Shown here piece after piece: positions 18,107-26,517 of a stretch of 64,000 nt of DNA. The notes under the pieces were generated by a model. The model did no database searches, was not told the DNA's origin, and saw only the letters and a program-made list of their open reading frames with translations. Position 1 is the first letter of the stretch. Each line of letters opens with the position of its first letter. Origin of the DNA: Alkalidesulfovibrio alkalitolerans DSM 16529 (GTDB lineage Bacteria; Desulfobacterota; Desulfovibrionia; Desulfovibrionales; Desulfovibrionaceae); NCBI RefSeq assembly GCF_000422245.1, contig NZ_ATHI01000028.1, positions 1 through 64,000 on the forward strand. Direction: 5' to 3'. Position numbers and translations under genes: made by a program.

Positions 18107-19404
18107 GGCGTGTCGAAAGCCGTGTCGAAGGTTTTCGCCCAGGACGGGTCGATGCGCGGCCCGAGAACGAACAGCGCGGCCTCGTCCAGCCTGGAGAGAC
18201 TCGCCGCCGCCTCGCGCACGTCGTCGAGACTCACGGCGGCGATGCGTCCCGCCGCCTCCTCCACGGACACGGGGCGGCCGTGCAGGGCCACGTTGCGCGC
18301 CTGGCGCAGCATGCGCTCCTCCGTGGATTCCGCGCCGAGCAGCACCAGGCCGCCCAGGTGATCCTTGGCGCGCGAGACTTCCTCTTCCGTGATGCCGCCC
18401 TCGGCCACGTCCCGCAGTTCGTGGCGCAGCACGTCGAGAAGCTCGCCCGTGCGGTCGGGGCTGGCCGCGGCGTAGACTTCGAGCAATCCGCAGTCGGTCA
18501 GGCAATGCGGGCTCGTGGAGATGGTGTAGGCCAAGCCGCGTTTTTCGCGCACTTCCTGGAAGAGGCGCGAGGACATCTGGCCGCCGAGCAGGGCGGATAG
18601 ACAGGCCACTGTGTAGCGTGAGTCATGGGTCAGGCCGACGGACGGAAAGGCGAGGATGACGTGGCTTTGCTCGACGTCGCGTTCTATGGCCGATGAGCGT
18701 GGCGTGAAAAGCGGCGGCGTGGGCTGCGGCGTCTTGGGGCCGGATTCAAGGCGCTCGAAAAGGCGGGCCGCCGCGCGTGTGAAGGCTGCCGGATCGACGG
18801 CCCCGGCCGCCGAGACGATGATCCGCTCCGGCCTGTGCCACTGCTCGCGCCAGGAGCGCATTCCCTCGATGGTGAAGCCGCGCACGGACTCCTCGGTGCC
18901 CAGGATCGGATGGGCCACGGCTGGATCGCGCCACACGGCCTGCCAGAAATGTTCGAAGACGAACTCTTCCGGCGTCTCCTCGACAGCAGCGATCTCCTGG
19001 AGGATGACGTTCTTTTCGAGCTCCAGCTCCGTTTCGTCGAGCAGCGGATTGACGACCATGTCGGACAGGATGTCGAAGGCCTCGTGCAGGCCGCTATCCA
19101 CCACGCGCGCATGAAAGCAGGTCTCCTCGCGGCCGGTGAAGGCGTTGGAGAGTCCGCCCAAGCGATCCAGGGCCATGGCCAGTTCGAGGGCGGATCGGCG
19201 GGGCGTGCCCTTGAAGGCCATGTGCTCCCACAGATGGGCCGCGCCTTCGCGTCCGGCGTCCTCCTGGCGCGAACCGGAGGTTATCCAGATGCCGACCGAG
19301 GCGGAGTGGACGTGGGGCATAGGTTCCACGATCACGCGCAGTCCGTTTTCAAGGCGCGTCAGGCCCAAGGTCTCGGGCGGAACGATAGGGATTGGCTTTG
19401 TCAT
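18103..19404 (-). CDS. M16 family zinc protease (pitrilysin/processing-peptidase type)
   Basis: A 433-residue M16 metallopeptidase. The inverted zinc motif HxxEH reads [13 protein letters not shown] (His-Leu-Trp-Glu-His near residues 57-61), with the downstream ligand Glu in [14 protein letters not shown]. The protein has the two-half M16 architecture of about 430 residues, like bacterial mitochondrial-processing-peptidase homologues. No signal peptide is visible, so it is probably cytoplasmic. It is the first gene of the M16-macro-hslV-hslU-argB set and joins the next gene by a 4-base overlap. Confidence 0.93.
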
Positions 19405-19484
19405 GCGTCACCGTGATGAAATGGAGGTTCGGTGCGTTTGGCCGTTGCTCGGGCGCGCTGTCGTCCGGGGCGGTCGGGTTTTCG

Positions 19485-20951
19485 TCATCGCCAGAATTCG
19501 GCCCGGGCGGAATGCGCTTCGGCGAAATCCTCCAGGGCCTTCTTGTCCGCCTCGGTTGTGGCCAGGCGGTCGGCCTGCTGGCGCTGGAATTCCGTCTGAC
19601 GTTTGTCGTTGCGGTAGAGTGCGGCATAGGCCAGTTGCAGGTGTCCCTGGAAGGCGTTGCCGGAATTGCCGTAGAGGCGACCGAGATGCTGCCTGACCTC
19701 CGGGTCTTCGGGGAGCCGCTGTTTGACCCGCTCCATGTAGTCGAGGGCCTGGGCGAACTGTTTGCGCTCGCCCAGAAGCCGCGCATAGTAGAAGAGCGAC
19801 ATGGCGTCGCGCGGGTTGACCACCACGGCCTTTTGCAGCAGTTCGCCTGCGCGGTCGAAATCTCCCGTCTGGAAGTAGAACCTGCCGGATTCGCGCAGGT
19901 AGAGCGAATCGTTTGGCGCGCAGGCCAGAGCCTCTTGGTAGCGTTCGCGGGCCTCGGTCATGCGGTTCAGACGTTCGAGCAGGATGGCGTTGCCCAGGCG
20001 GTCCGTGCAGGTCCATTCGGATTGCGGCTTGTTGTCGTAATACCCCATGGCCAGCGTCGTGTCGGTGTAGCGGGAGCGGATGAGCATTTTCACGCGCAGG
20101 AAACGGTCGTCGTCCTCGGCGCGGTTGCGAATTTCGGCGGGTAGAAGCTCGACGCGGGAGGAGATGTAGTCGATGCGTTCGGGAAGCCCGGGGTGAGTCG
20201 AGAGGTAGGTGGGGATGTCACGTCCCGCGAACCACTGTTTGCGGCGCATGATCTGAAAGCCGCGCACGAGCCCCCAGGGGTTGTAGCCCGCACGGATGAG
20301 GTAGTTCATACCTACTTGGTCGGCTTCACGTTCGTTTTCGCGGCTGTAGGAGAGCATGGCGCTGTGTCCGGCGGCCTGGGCTCCCACGGCCAAGGCCGCT
20401 CCGGTCTGACCGCCCCCGAGGAAGGCGGCCGCGATGGCCCCGATAAGCGAGGCCGGACCGATGATCCGCGACTTCTGGATGCGGTCGGCCAAGTGGCGCT
20501 GGGAGACGTGCGCGAATTCGTGAGCCATGACGCCCGCAAGGTCGGATTCATGCTCGAATTCAAGGATCAGGCCGGAGAAGAAGAATGTATAGCCTGCTGG
20601 TCCGGCAAAGGCATTGAGCATGTTGCTGCGGACGACTTCGGCGTTGATGTCGAAAGGCTGGGGTGGCATAGCGGCCTTGATCCGGTTGGCCATGTCGTGG
20701 ATGTAGCCCTGGATTTCGGGGTCTTCGATAATGGGCAGTTGAGCCCGGACGGCGAGGTTGAACTTCTGGCCGAGTTCGATTTCGTCGCGCACGGTGAACT
20801 CGAAGATGGCCCGCGACGGCGTCGCCGTGAGGAACACTAGCGCGGGAACGAGCAGGGCGGCGAATACGAGGGTCGCCAAAAGGATGTTCGAGAGACGTGT
20901 CGGCTGCATTGCGGCGATTTTTGGTTCTCCGGGCCTTACAAGACCTTCCAT
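19485..20951 (-). CDS. M48 family metalloprotease with TPR repeats (BepA-like)
   Basis: A 488-residue exported metalloprotease. A hydrophobic N-terminal segment (about residues 22-43) serves as signal or anchor. The HExxH motif is HEFAH (His144-His148) and the third ligand lies in NEREADQVGMNYL. The C-terminal third (from about residue 320) holds TPR-like helices. This matches BepA/YfgC proteins, which check outer-membrane protein assembly in the periplasm. Start choice is uncertain: MEGL at 20951 has GGTGG nearby, while MQPT at 20909 gives a neater signal peptide. It follows the rho terminator. Confidence 0.88.
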   Translation of the reverse strand: MEGLVRPGEPKIAAMQPTRLSNILLATLVFAALLVPALVFLTATPSRAIFEFTVRDEIELGQKFNLAVRAQLPIIEDPEIQGYIHDMANRIKAAMPPQPFDINAEVVRSNMLNAFAGPAGYTFFFSGLILEFEHESDLAGVMAHEFAHVSQRHLADRIQKSRIIGPASLIGAIAAAFLGGGQTGAALAVGAQAAGHSAMLSYSRENEREADQVGMNYLIRAGYNPWGLVRGFQIMRRKQWFAGRDIPTYLSTHPGLPERIDYISSRVELLPAEIRNRAEDDDRFLRVKMLIRSRYTDTTLAMGYYDNKPQSEWTCTDRLGNAILLERLNRMTEARERYQEALACAPNDSLYLRESGRFYFQTGDFDRAGELLQKAVVVNPRDAMSLFYYARLLGERKQFAQALDYMERVKQRLPEDPEVRQHLGRLYGNSGNAFQGHLQLAYAALYRNDKRQTEFQRQQADRLATTEADKKALEDFAEAHSARAEFWR

Positions 20952-20977
20952 ACCTTAACCACCGGATACCCAAACGT

Positions 20978-21002
20978 AAAGGGGGGCTTGGAGCCCCCCT
21001 TT
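20978..21002 (-). terminator. Intrinsic terminator after rho
   Basis: Perfect 11-bp arms AAAGGGGGGCT (20978-20988) and AGCCCCCCTTT (20992-21002) around a 3-base loop, 36 bases beyond the rho stop. The leftward transcript continues TTTACGTTT, a modest U-tract. Confidence 0.75.
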
Positions 21003-21038
21003 GCGACCGGGACATTCCCGGCGTGCCGACGCGTCCGG

Positions 21039-22286
21039 CTAGCGATTCATGATGTTTAGGAATTCGCTGTTGTTTTTGGTGCCGCGCATCTTGCCCAGCA
21101 GGAACTCCATGGAATCTATGGAATTCATGGGTGAGAGTACTTTGCGTAGGATCCACACTCGGTTCAGGACTTCCTCGGGCAGCAGGAGTTCTTCCTTACG
21201 GGTGCCGGAGCGATTCATGTCGATGGCGGGGTAGATGCGCTTCTCGGCCAGATGACGGTCGAGGTAGATCTCCATGTTGCCGGTACCCTTGAACTCCTCG
21301 AAGATGACTTCGTCCATGCGCGAGCCCGTGTCAATCAAGGCAGTGGCGATGATGGTCAGGCTGCCGCCTTCCTCGATGTTGCGGGCCGCGCCGAAGAAGC
21401 GCTTGGGGCGCTGCAGGGCGTTGGCGTCGAGGCCGCCCGAGAGGACGCGCCCGGAAGACGGCGTCACGGCGTTGTAGGCGCGGCCCAGGCGGGTGATGGA
21501 GTCGAGCAGGATGACCACGTCGCGCTTGCGCTCGACAAGGCGCTTGGCCTTTTCGAGGACCATCTCCGCGACCTGCACGTGGCGCTGGGGCGGCTCGTCG
21601 AAAGTGGAGCTGACCACTTCGGCGCGCACCGAGCGTTCCATGTCCGTGACTTCCTCGGGCCGCTCGTCGATGAGCAGGACGATGAGGTAGACTTCGGGAT
21701 TATTGGCGTTGAGGGAGTTGGCGATGGTCTGCAGGAGCATGGTCTTGCCGGTTCGCGGCGGGGCCACGATCAGGCCGCGCTGCCCTTTGCCGATGGGGGC
21801 GAGCAGATCGATGACGCGCGAGGAGTAGTTCTTGTCCCCGTTTTCCATGACGAACCGCGCATCCGGATAGATGGGCGTCAGGTTGTCGAAGAGGACGACG
21901 GTCTTGGTGGCCTCGGGCGGGGCGAAACAGATGGTGTCCACGCGCAGGAGCGCGAAATAGCGTTCCCCTTCTTTGGGCGGTCGGATCTGGCCGGTCACCA
22001 CGTCGCCGGTGCGCAGGCCGAAGCGTCGAATCTGCGACGGTGAGACGTAGATATCATCAGGGCCGGGCATGTAGCTGTACATGGGAGAGCGGAGAAAACC
22101 GAATCCGTCCGGGAGGATTTCGAGCACGCCCTCGCCGAAAATGGCCCCGTTCTGCAAGGCGCAGGCCTGTAAAAGGGCGAAAATGAGCTCCTGCTTGCGC
22201 ATGTTGCTCGGGTTTTCGACCTTGAACTCCGTGGCCAACTCCATGAGTTCGATCATGCTCTTGAGCTTCAATTCGGAGAGATTCAT
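21039..22286 (-). CDS. rho: Transcription termination factor Rho
   Basis: A 415-residue hexameric RNA helicase that ends transcription at rut sites. It has the N-terminal Rho helix bundle ([17 protein letters not shown]), the RNA-binding cold-shock fold with GFGFLRSP, Walker [12 protein letters not shown] and Walker [12 protein letters not shown], and ends in FLNIMNR. The start at 22286 is set by AGAGGAC upstream; an in-frame ATG at 22388 would add 34 basic residues with no clear ribosome site, but extended Rho forms do exist. Length matches the family. Confidence 0.96.
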   Translation of the reverse strand: MNLSELKLKSMIELMELATEFKVENPSNMRKQELIFALLQACALQNGAIFGEGVLEILPDGFGFLRSPMYSYMPGPDDIYVSPSQIRRFGLRTGDVVTGQIRPPKEGERYFALLRVDTICFAPPEATKTVVLFDNLTPIYPDARFVMENGDKNYSSRVIDLLAPIGKGQRGLIVAPPRTGKTMLLQTIANSLNANNPEVYLIVLLIDERPEEVTDMERSVRAEVVSSTFDEPPQRHVQVAEMVLEKAKRLVERKRDVVILLDSITRLGRAYNAVTPSSGRVLSGGLDANALQRPKRFFGAARNIEEGGSLTIIATALIDTGSRMDEVIFEEFKGTGNMEIYLDRHLAEKRIYPAIDMNRSGTRKEELLLPEEVLNRVWILRKVLSPMNSIDSMEFLLGKMRGTKNNSEFLNIMNR

Positions 22287-22593
22287 GGGTTGTCCTCTGG
22301 ATGGCGTCTCGGCAGACGACTCGACGTGCGTATCGGACGGCGGGGCTTTTTTCGCGGCTCTTTTAGGGCCGCGCGGGGCGCGTGTCATAGGTGTCCGGAT
22401 GCTCCGGCCGCCCGGCTTGGAAAGCCAGAGGCCATGCGATGTTTGCGGATGGTGCGTATCCTGTGAAATGGTTCGTTATGACGACGCGCTCACGCCGTCG
22501 GCAATGCAAAAAACGGATGAAACCGGATGCTAAGGATGGTTTCGGAGTCAGGCGAACTTGGAATTAGCGAAAACCTCGGCGGTTGGCAAGTCC
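22287..22593. other. Intergenic region between carD and rho
   Basis: About 307 bases without a gene that I accept. The half next to rho includes the optional 34-codon extension of rho. The half next to carD has an AT-richer stretch (22500-22515) but no promoter pair I would defend and no hairpin of note. Confidence 0.5.
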
Positions 22594-23109
22594 CTAGGCT
22601 TCACTTTCCATGTCGCCAAGCACGTCCTGGAACATTTCCTGGATGTCGGAGCGGACGATTTCCTGGTCGCGCCCCAAGGCGAAGGACAACTCCAGCGTGA
22701 CCAGGCTCATGGCCTGCTCCAGGAGTCGGCGTTCGCCGAAGGAGAGTTCCTTGTCTCTTCCAATCAGGAGAAGTTCCTTGAGGACATAGGCGACGTCGCG
22801 CAGGTTGCCGCTTTTAAGTTTTTCGGAATATTCGCGGTAGCGTCTGTTCCAGTTCTGTCCAGTGTAACCTGTAAAATCAGACCGGTCGCGCAGGATGTCA
22901 AGCACCTGCCCTCCCTCCTTGCTGTCGCACACCGAGCGCAGGCCAACGCTGTGGGCATTGGCGACCGGGACCATGAGGGTCACGTTGTTGGCCAGGATGC
23001 GCACAATGTAGAACTCGGTCACGGCGCCGCGGATTTCCTGTTTTTCTATCCGCTCGACCTTCCCGACGCCCTGCGCCGGATAGACCACAAGTTCATTGAT
23101 TCCAAACAA
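22594..23109 (-). CDS. CarD/CdnL-type transcription regulator
   Basis: A 171-residue RNA-polymerase-binding regulator of the CarD_CdnL_TRCF family. The N-terminal Tudor-like domain begins FGINELVVYPAQGVGKVERI and the C-terminal half is helical (LKSGNLRDVAYVLKELLL, then RRLLEQAMSLVTLELS). The best start is TTG at 23109, directly behind a GGAGGATCCTCC block; the open frame to 23166 has no ribosome site. CarD proteins stabilise open promoter complexes, often at rRNA genes. It lies 77 bases after pth and is followed by rho. Confidence 0.9.
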   Translation of the reverse strand: MFGINELVVYPAQGVGKVERIEKQEIRGAVTEFYIVRILANNVTLMVPVANAHSVGLRSVCDSKEGGQVLDILRDRSDFTGYTGQNWNRRYREYSEKLKSGNLRDVAYVLKELLLIGRDKELSFGERRLLEQAMSLVTLELSFALGRDQEIVRSDIQEMFQDVLGDMESEA

Positions 23110-23121
23110 GGAGGATCCTCC
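23110..23121 (-). promoter_or_regulatory. Palindromic ribosome-binding block before carD
   Basis: GGAGGATCCTCC sits immediately before the TTG start. It holds the Shine-Dalgarno GGAGG and its own complement CCTCC, so the RNA could pair with itself (GGAG/CTCC, loop GATC) and hide the ribosome site. Whether this weak stem matters is unknown. Confidence 0.4.
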
Positions 23122-23186
23122 GCTTTTCCGGGAACAAGCCACAACTTCTATACGCCAAACCCGCAAACAAGTCCAATGTGACGACT

Positions 23187-23834
23187 CTACTCGCTGGATT
23201 TTTCATTGTCGGGGTCGGAAAAGGAGACATCGAAAGCGTGAAGGGCTTGCTGCGCCTGGGAAAGTCCCTTGCCGCCCGGCGTAAAGAAGAGCGGAAGTGC
23301 GTCGCGCGCCGTGACCAGTACGTCGGGGAGGCGCTGCGCTTCCTCGGAAGAGAAGGGCGCAAGTACCCATTCCGTGACCTGGCCGCGTTCCGGCGGTCGT
23401 CCGATGCCTACCCGAAGCCGCAGGAAACGTTCGCTGCCCAGTTCGGAGACGATCGAGGCGAGGCCGTTGTGCCCGGCCGTGCCGCCGCCGAGTTTGGCCT
23501 TGAGACGTCCGAAGGGGAGGTCCATTTCGTCGTGGATGACGAGGACGTTCTCGGGTTTCACGCCGTTCTCCATGCAGATGCGCGCCACGGCCCGGCCCGA
23601 GAGGTTCATGTAGGTGTAGGGCTTGGCGAGCAGGAAATCGCCGCGGACGCGGGGAAGAGAGACGGCCCACAGATCGAATTCGGCCGGGGAGGGGAGCTTG
23701 GTCTGGCGGCGGTACGGCTTGGCGGCGATCTCGTCAAGGACGGCGTCCACGACCATGAACCCGACGTTGTGCCGCGTGTCGCGGTAGGCCTCTCCGGGAT
23801 TGCCCAGGCCGACGATGAGTCCCTTGATGTCCAT
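23187..23834 (-). CDS. pth: Peptidyl-tRNA hydrolase
   Basis: A 215-residue esterase that recycles peptidyl-tRNA. The family start is MDIKGLIVGLGNPGEAY, with the catalytic His in RDTRHNVGF, Asp in VIHDEMDLPFG and the GGTAGHNGL loop. ATG 23834 matches the conserved N-terminus. A GC-rich hairpin lies 21 bases before it, so translation may rely on readthrough from rplY or a local promoter. The C-terminus has about 20 extra residues. Neighbour rplY is the usual partner of pth in many bacteria. Confidence 0.95.
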   Translation of the reverse strand: MDIKGLIVGLGNPGEAYRDTRHNVGFMVVDAVLDEIAAKPYRRQTKLPSPAEFDLWAVSLPRVRGDFLLAKPYTYMNLSGRAVARICMENGVKPENVLVIHDEMDLPFGRLKAKLGGGTAGHNGLASIVSELGSERFLRLRVGIGRPPERGQVTEWVLAPFSSEEAQRLPDVLVTARDALPLFFTPGGKGLSQAQQALHAFDVSFSDPDNEKSSE

Positions 23835-23854
23835 ACTGTGCGCCGCCAATGAAA

Positions 23855-23882
23855 GAGGCTCCGGGGCTGGCCCCGGAGCCTC
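23855..23882 (-). terminator. Hairpin between rplY and pth
   Basis: Perfect 13-bp arms GAGGCTCCGGGGC (23855-23867) and GCCCCGGAGCCTC (23870-23882). In the leftward RNA it lies 24 bases after the rplY stop and is followed by a short TTTC. It may partly terminate or stabilise the ribosomal-protein message. Confidence 0.6.
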
Positions 23883-23906
23883 CATGATGCGTTGATTCCT
23901 GGGGTC

Positions 23907-24497
23907 CTAGCCTTCGGATGCTTCGGCCTCGGCCTCGGGGGCCAGGACACCCACGACGGAGAAGTTTTCGTCGTAGACCAGCCCCACGCCCTCGGGGGTC
24001 TTGACGTCGGCCACCTGAAGGTTCTGGCCGATCTCCATTTCGGTGACGTCGATGACGATGGAGTTGGGCACGTTCAGGGGGAGGCATTCGATGGTCAGGT
24101 GCTCGCGGAAGACCGTGAGCTGGCCGCCGAGCACGACACCTTTGCACTTGCCCGTGATGCGCACCGGGATTTCGACGCGGATCTTCTTGTCCAGGTCGAT
24201 GCCCAGGAAGTCGACGTGCATGATCTGGCGCTTGTAGGGATGGCGCTTGAGTTCGCGGATCAGGCTCGGCTTTTCGGCGGTGACGCCGTCCTGCTCGATC
24301 TTCAGGGTCAGCACGTGGGACAGGCCGACCTTTTCGTAGGCCTTGGTCAGGGCCAGCGCGGGCACCTGGAGCATGATGTTCTCGCCCCTGCCGTTGTAGT
24401 AGATGCCGGGGACAAGCTCTTGTCCGCGGATGGCTTTGCTGGCGGTCTTGCCCTTGATCGAGCGGGCGGAGGCGATCAGGTTGACTTGCTCGGACAT
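23907..24497 (-). CDS. rplY: 50S ribosomal protein L25, Ctc form
   Basis: A 196-residue 5S-rRNA-binding protein of the long L25/TL5/Ctc type. The N-terminal L25 domain (about residues 1-95) is followed by the C-terminal beta domain (about 100-180), and the tail is acidic (EAEAEASEG). Start at 24497 lies behind AAAGGAGC. It is 36 bases after prs and precedes pth, the common prs-ctc-pth order. Ctc forms are linked to stress in some bacteria, but it probably acts as the normal L25 here. Confidence 0.95.
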   Translation of the reverse strand: MSEQVNLIASARSIKGKTASKAIRGQELVPGIYYNGRGENIMLQVPALALTKAYEKVGLSHVLTLKIEQDGVTAEKPSLIRELKRHPYKRQIMHVDFLGIDLDKKIRVEIPVRITGKCKGVVLGGQLTVFREHLTIECLPLNVPNSIVIDVTEMEIGQNLQVADVKTPEGVGLVYDENFSVVGVLAPEAEAEASEG

Positions 24498-24532
24498 GGA
24501 AAGCTCCTTTTGGATCGACTGGGGGCGCTGTT

Positions 24533-25483
24533 CTAGACGAACAGGACGCTCACCGAGGATTCTGTATGGATGTTATGGATGGCCTTGGCCAGCAGTCCGG
24601 CCACGGACATGACTTTGATCTTCGAACACTCCTTGGCCTTGGGGCCGAGCGGAATGGTGTCCGTGACCACGACCTCGGCGTAGTGGGAGTTCTCCAGCCG
24701 TTCGATGGCCGGGCCGGAGAGTACGGCGTGCGTGGCGCTGGCCACGCAAAGCTTGGCGCCGTGATCCTTGAGTACCGAGGCGGCCTCACAGATGGTGCCG
24801 GCCGTGTCGATCATGTCGTCGAGCACGATGGCCACCTTGTCCTTGACGCTGCCGATGAGGTTCATGGCCTTGGCCTTGTTAGGCTCGTCGCGGCGCTTGT
24901 CGATGATAGCCAGGCTCGCCCCCAGTCGCTTGCCGTACGCCCGCGCCCGTTCCACGCCCCCCGCGTCCGGCGAAACCACGACCAGGTCCTCGCCCTTGTA
25001 GGCGTCCTTGAGGTGATTGAGCAGGATGGGCGCGGCGAAGAGGTTGTCCACGGGGAGATCGAAAAATCCCTGGATCTGGCCGGCGTGCAGATCGATGGTC
25101 AAGAGCCTGTGCATGCCCGCCACGGAAAGGAAGTCCGCCACCAGTTTGGCTGAGATGGGTGCGCGGGGCACGACTTTGCGGTCCTGGCGCGAATAGCCGT
25201 AGTAGGGCACCACGGCCGTGACGCGCGAGGCACTGGCGCGCTTGAGCGCGTCCAGGATCAGGCCGAGCTGCATCAGGTTGAAGTTGACCGGGGAGCAGGT
25301 CGACTGGACGATGAAGACGTCGGCGCCGCGCACGTTCGCCCCGATCTCGATGCGGATTTCCCCGTCGGAGAAGGTTTCGGCGAGGATGGGCGTCAGCTTG
25401 CAGCCCATATGGTCACAAATGGCCTCGGCCAACTGAGGGTTGGCAGTGCCGGAGAGAATCCTCAAATCACCGTGAAGCGCCAT
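24533..25483 (-). CDS. prs: Ribose-phosphate pyrophosphokinase (PRPP synthase)
   Basis: A 316-residue cytoplasmic enzyme making PRPP from ribose 5-phosphate and ATP, the precursor for nucleotides, histidine and tryptophan. The metal/ATP site [20 protein letters not shown] and the PRPP loop [17 protein letters not shown] are intact. ATG at 25483 matches the usual N-terminus; reading further upstream would enter the tRNA gene. Length is typical of class I. It follows tRNA-Gln directly. Confidence 0.96.
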   Translation of the reverse strand: MALHGDLRILSGTANPQLAEAICDHMGCKLTPILAETFSDGEIRIEIGANVRGADVFIVQSTCSPVNFNLMQLGLILDALKRASASRVTAVVPYYGYSRQDRKVVPRAPISAKLVADFLSVAGMHRLLTIDLHAGQIQGFFDLPVDNLFAAPILLNHLKDAYKGEDLVVVSPDAGGVERARAYGKRLGASLAIIDKRRDEPNKAKAMNLIGSVKDKVAIVLDDMIDTAGTICEAASVLKDHGAKLCVASATHAVLSGPAIERLENSHYAEVVVTDTIPLGPKAKECSKIKVMSVAGLLAKAIHNIHTESSVSVLFV

Positions 25484-25509
25484 GTCGTCCCGACCTTGGT
25501 TTTGAAAAA

Positions 25510-25585
25510 TGGCAGGGGAGGAAGGACTCGAACCCTCGAATGACGGGACCAAAACCCGTTGCCTTGCCAACTTGGCGACTCCCCT
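25510..25585 (-). tRNA. tRNA-Gln (anticodon TTG)
   Basis: A 76-base cloverleaf: acceptor AGGGGAG pairs with CTCCCCT, discriminator G and an encoded CCA end. The anticodon stem-loop reads ACGGGTTTTGGTCCCGT, with anticodon TTG in the loop. The T-stem is GAGGG/CCTTC with loop TTCGAGT. It lies 3 bases after ispE and 26 bases before prs on the same strand, so it is probably processed from a shared transcript. Confidence 0.95.
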
Positions 25586-25588
25586 GCG

Positions 25589-26473
25589 TCAAGGGCCGTG
25601 GGCGAAAACCCGCGAACCCTGTGCAGACAGAAAACGTGCGGTCCTTGCGGCGTCGTCCGCGCTGCGAAAGAGGCCCAGAATGCTCGCGCCGCTGCCGCTC
25701 ATGACGACTCCGGCCGCGCCCGACCGCACCATGTCATCTTTAATACGCCTCAAGGCAGGAAAGGCCCGGAAAACAACGGCTTCGAAGTCGTTCTCCAGGC
25801 AGCCTGGCCAAAGGCAAAAAGAGCCTGTATCCGGTTCATGGTGGGCTGTCAATACGTGCATGAGTCCAAGCGATCGTCCGGAGTGTCCTTGCGCCTCGTC
25901 GAAGGCGCGGTAAGCCCAGGCGGTGTTGACGTGAAACGGCGGGCAGACGAGGAGCAGGGTGAAGCCGCTCAGGTCCACTTCGATGGGCGTGAGCACCTCG
26001 CCCACCCCACGCGCGAGGGCGGGACGTCCCAGCAGAAAGAATGGCACATCGGCCCCGAGCGAGAGGGCCAGTGCGGCAAGCTCATCCAGCGGCAGGGCTC
26101 GTCTTCCGGCGATCGAGTTCAGATGGGACAGCATGGCTGCGGCATCCGAGCTTCCGCCGCCGAGCCCCGCCCCGGTCGGAATGTCCTTGCTCACCGAGAC
26201 GCGCAGGTCCGGGGCGAATCCGGTGGCTGCCGCGAAATGCACGTAAGCCTTGTGGACGAGGTTCGTCTCGGCGGGCTCGTCGATGCCCGGACACGACAAC
26301 GAGAGGCCTTCCCCTGTCTCCCCAGGAGAGACGGTCAGGACGTCGTGCGGCTCGGCAAGCGGAAGAAAGATCGAAGTCAGGGTGTGGTAGCCGTCTTCGC
26401 GGCGGCCCTCGATGCGCAGGACGAGGTTGACCTTGCACGGGGCGAGGAGTCGAATTGCGGGAACGGAGGTCAT
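25589..26473 (-). CDS. ispE: 4-diphosphocytidyl-2-C-methyl-D-erythritol kinase
   Basis: A 294-residue GHMP kinase of the non-mevalonate isoprenoid pathway. The first motif is LLAPCKVNLVLRI, the ATP loop is DIPTGAGLGGGSSDAAAM (about residues 92-109) and the third motif is VVMSGSGASILGLF. Length is typical. It opens the ispE-tRNA-Gln-prs-rplY-pth run and lies after a Do-type protease gene on the same strand. Confidence 0.95.
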   Translation of the reverse strand: MTSVPAIRLLAPCKVNLVLRIEGRREDGYHTLTSIFLPLAEPHDVLTVSPGETGEGLSLSCPGIDEPAETNLVHKAYVHFAAATGFAPDLRVSVSKDIPTGAGLGGGSSDAAAMLSHLNSIAGRRALPLDELAALALSLGADVPFFLLGRPALARGVGEVLTPIEVDLSGFTLLLVCPPFHVNTAWAYRAFDEAQGHSGRSLGLMHVLTAHHEPDTGSFCLWPGCLENDFEAVVFRAFPALRRIKDDMVRSGAAGVVMSGSGASILGLFRSADDAARTARFLSAQGSRVFAHGP

Positions 26474-26487
26474 GGCGACGATGGAAT

Positions 26488-26509
26488 CGGGGGCGGGTGG
26501 CCGCCCCCG
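26488..26509 (-). terminator. GC hairpin after the Do-type protease gene
   Basis: Perfect arms CGGGGGCGG (26488-26496) and CCGCCCCCG (26501-26509) with loop GTGG, nine bases beyond the protease stop. There is no U-run, so it is only terminator-like; it also lies 14 bases before ispE. Confidence 0.5.
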
Positions 26510-26517
26510 TCCTTTTG

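Noticed and set aside
22287-22388. N-terminal extension of Rho by 34 residues
   Set aside because: No ribosome site at 22388, while AGAGGAC fits the start at 22286, which matches the usual Rho N-terminus. Not fully excluded.
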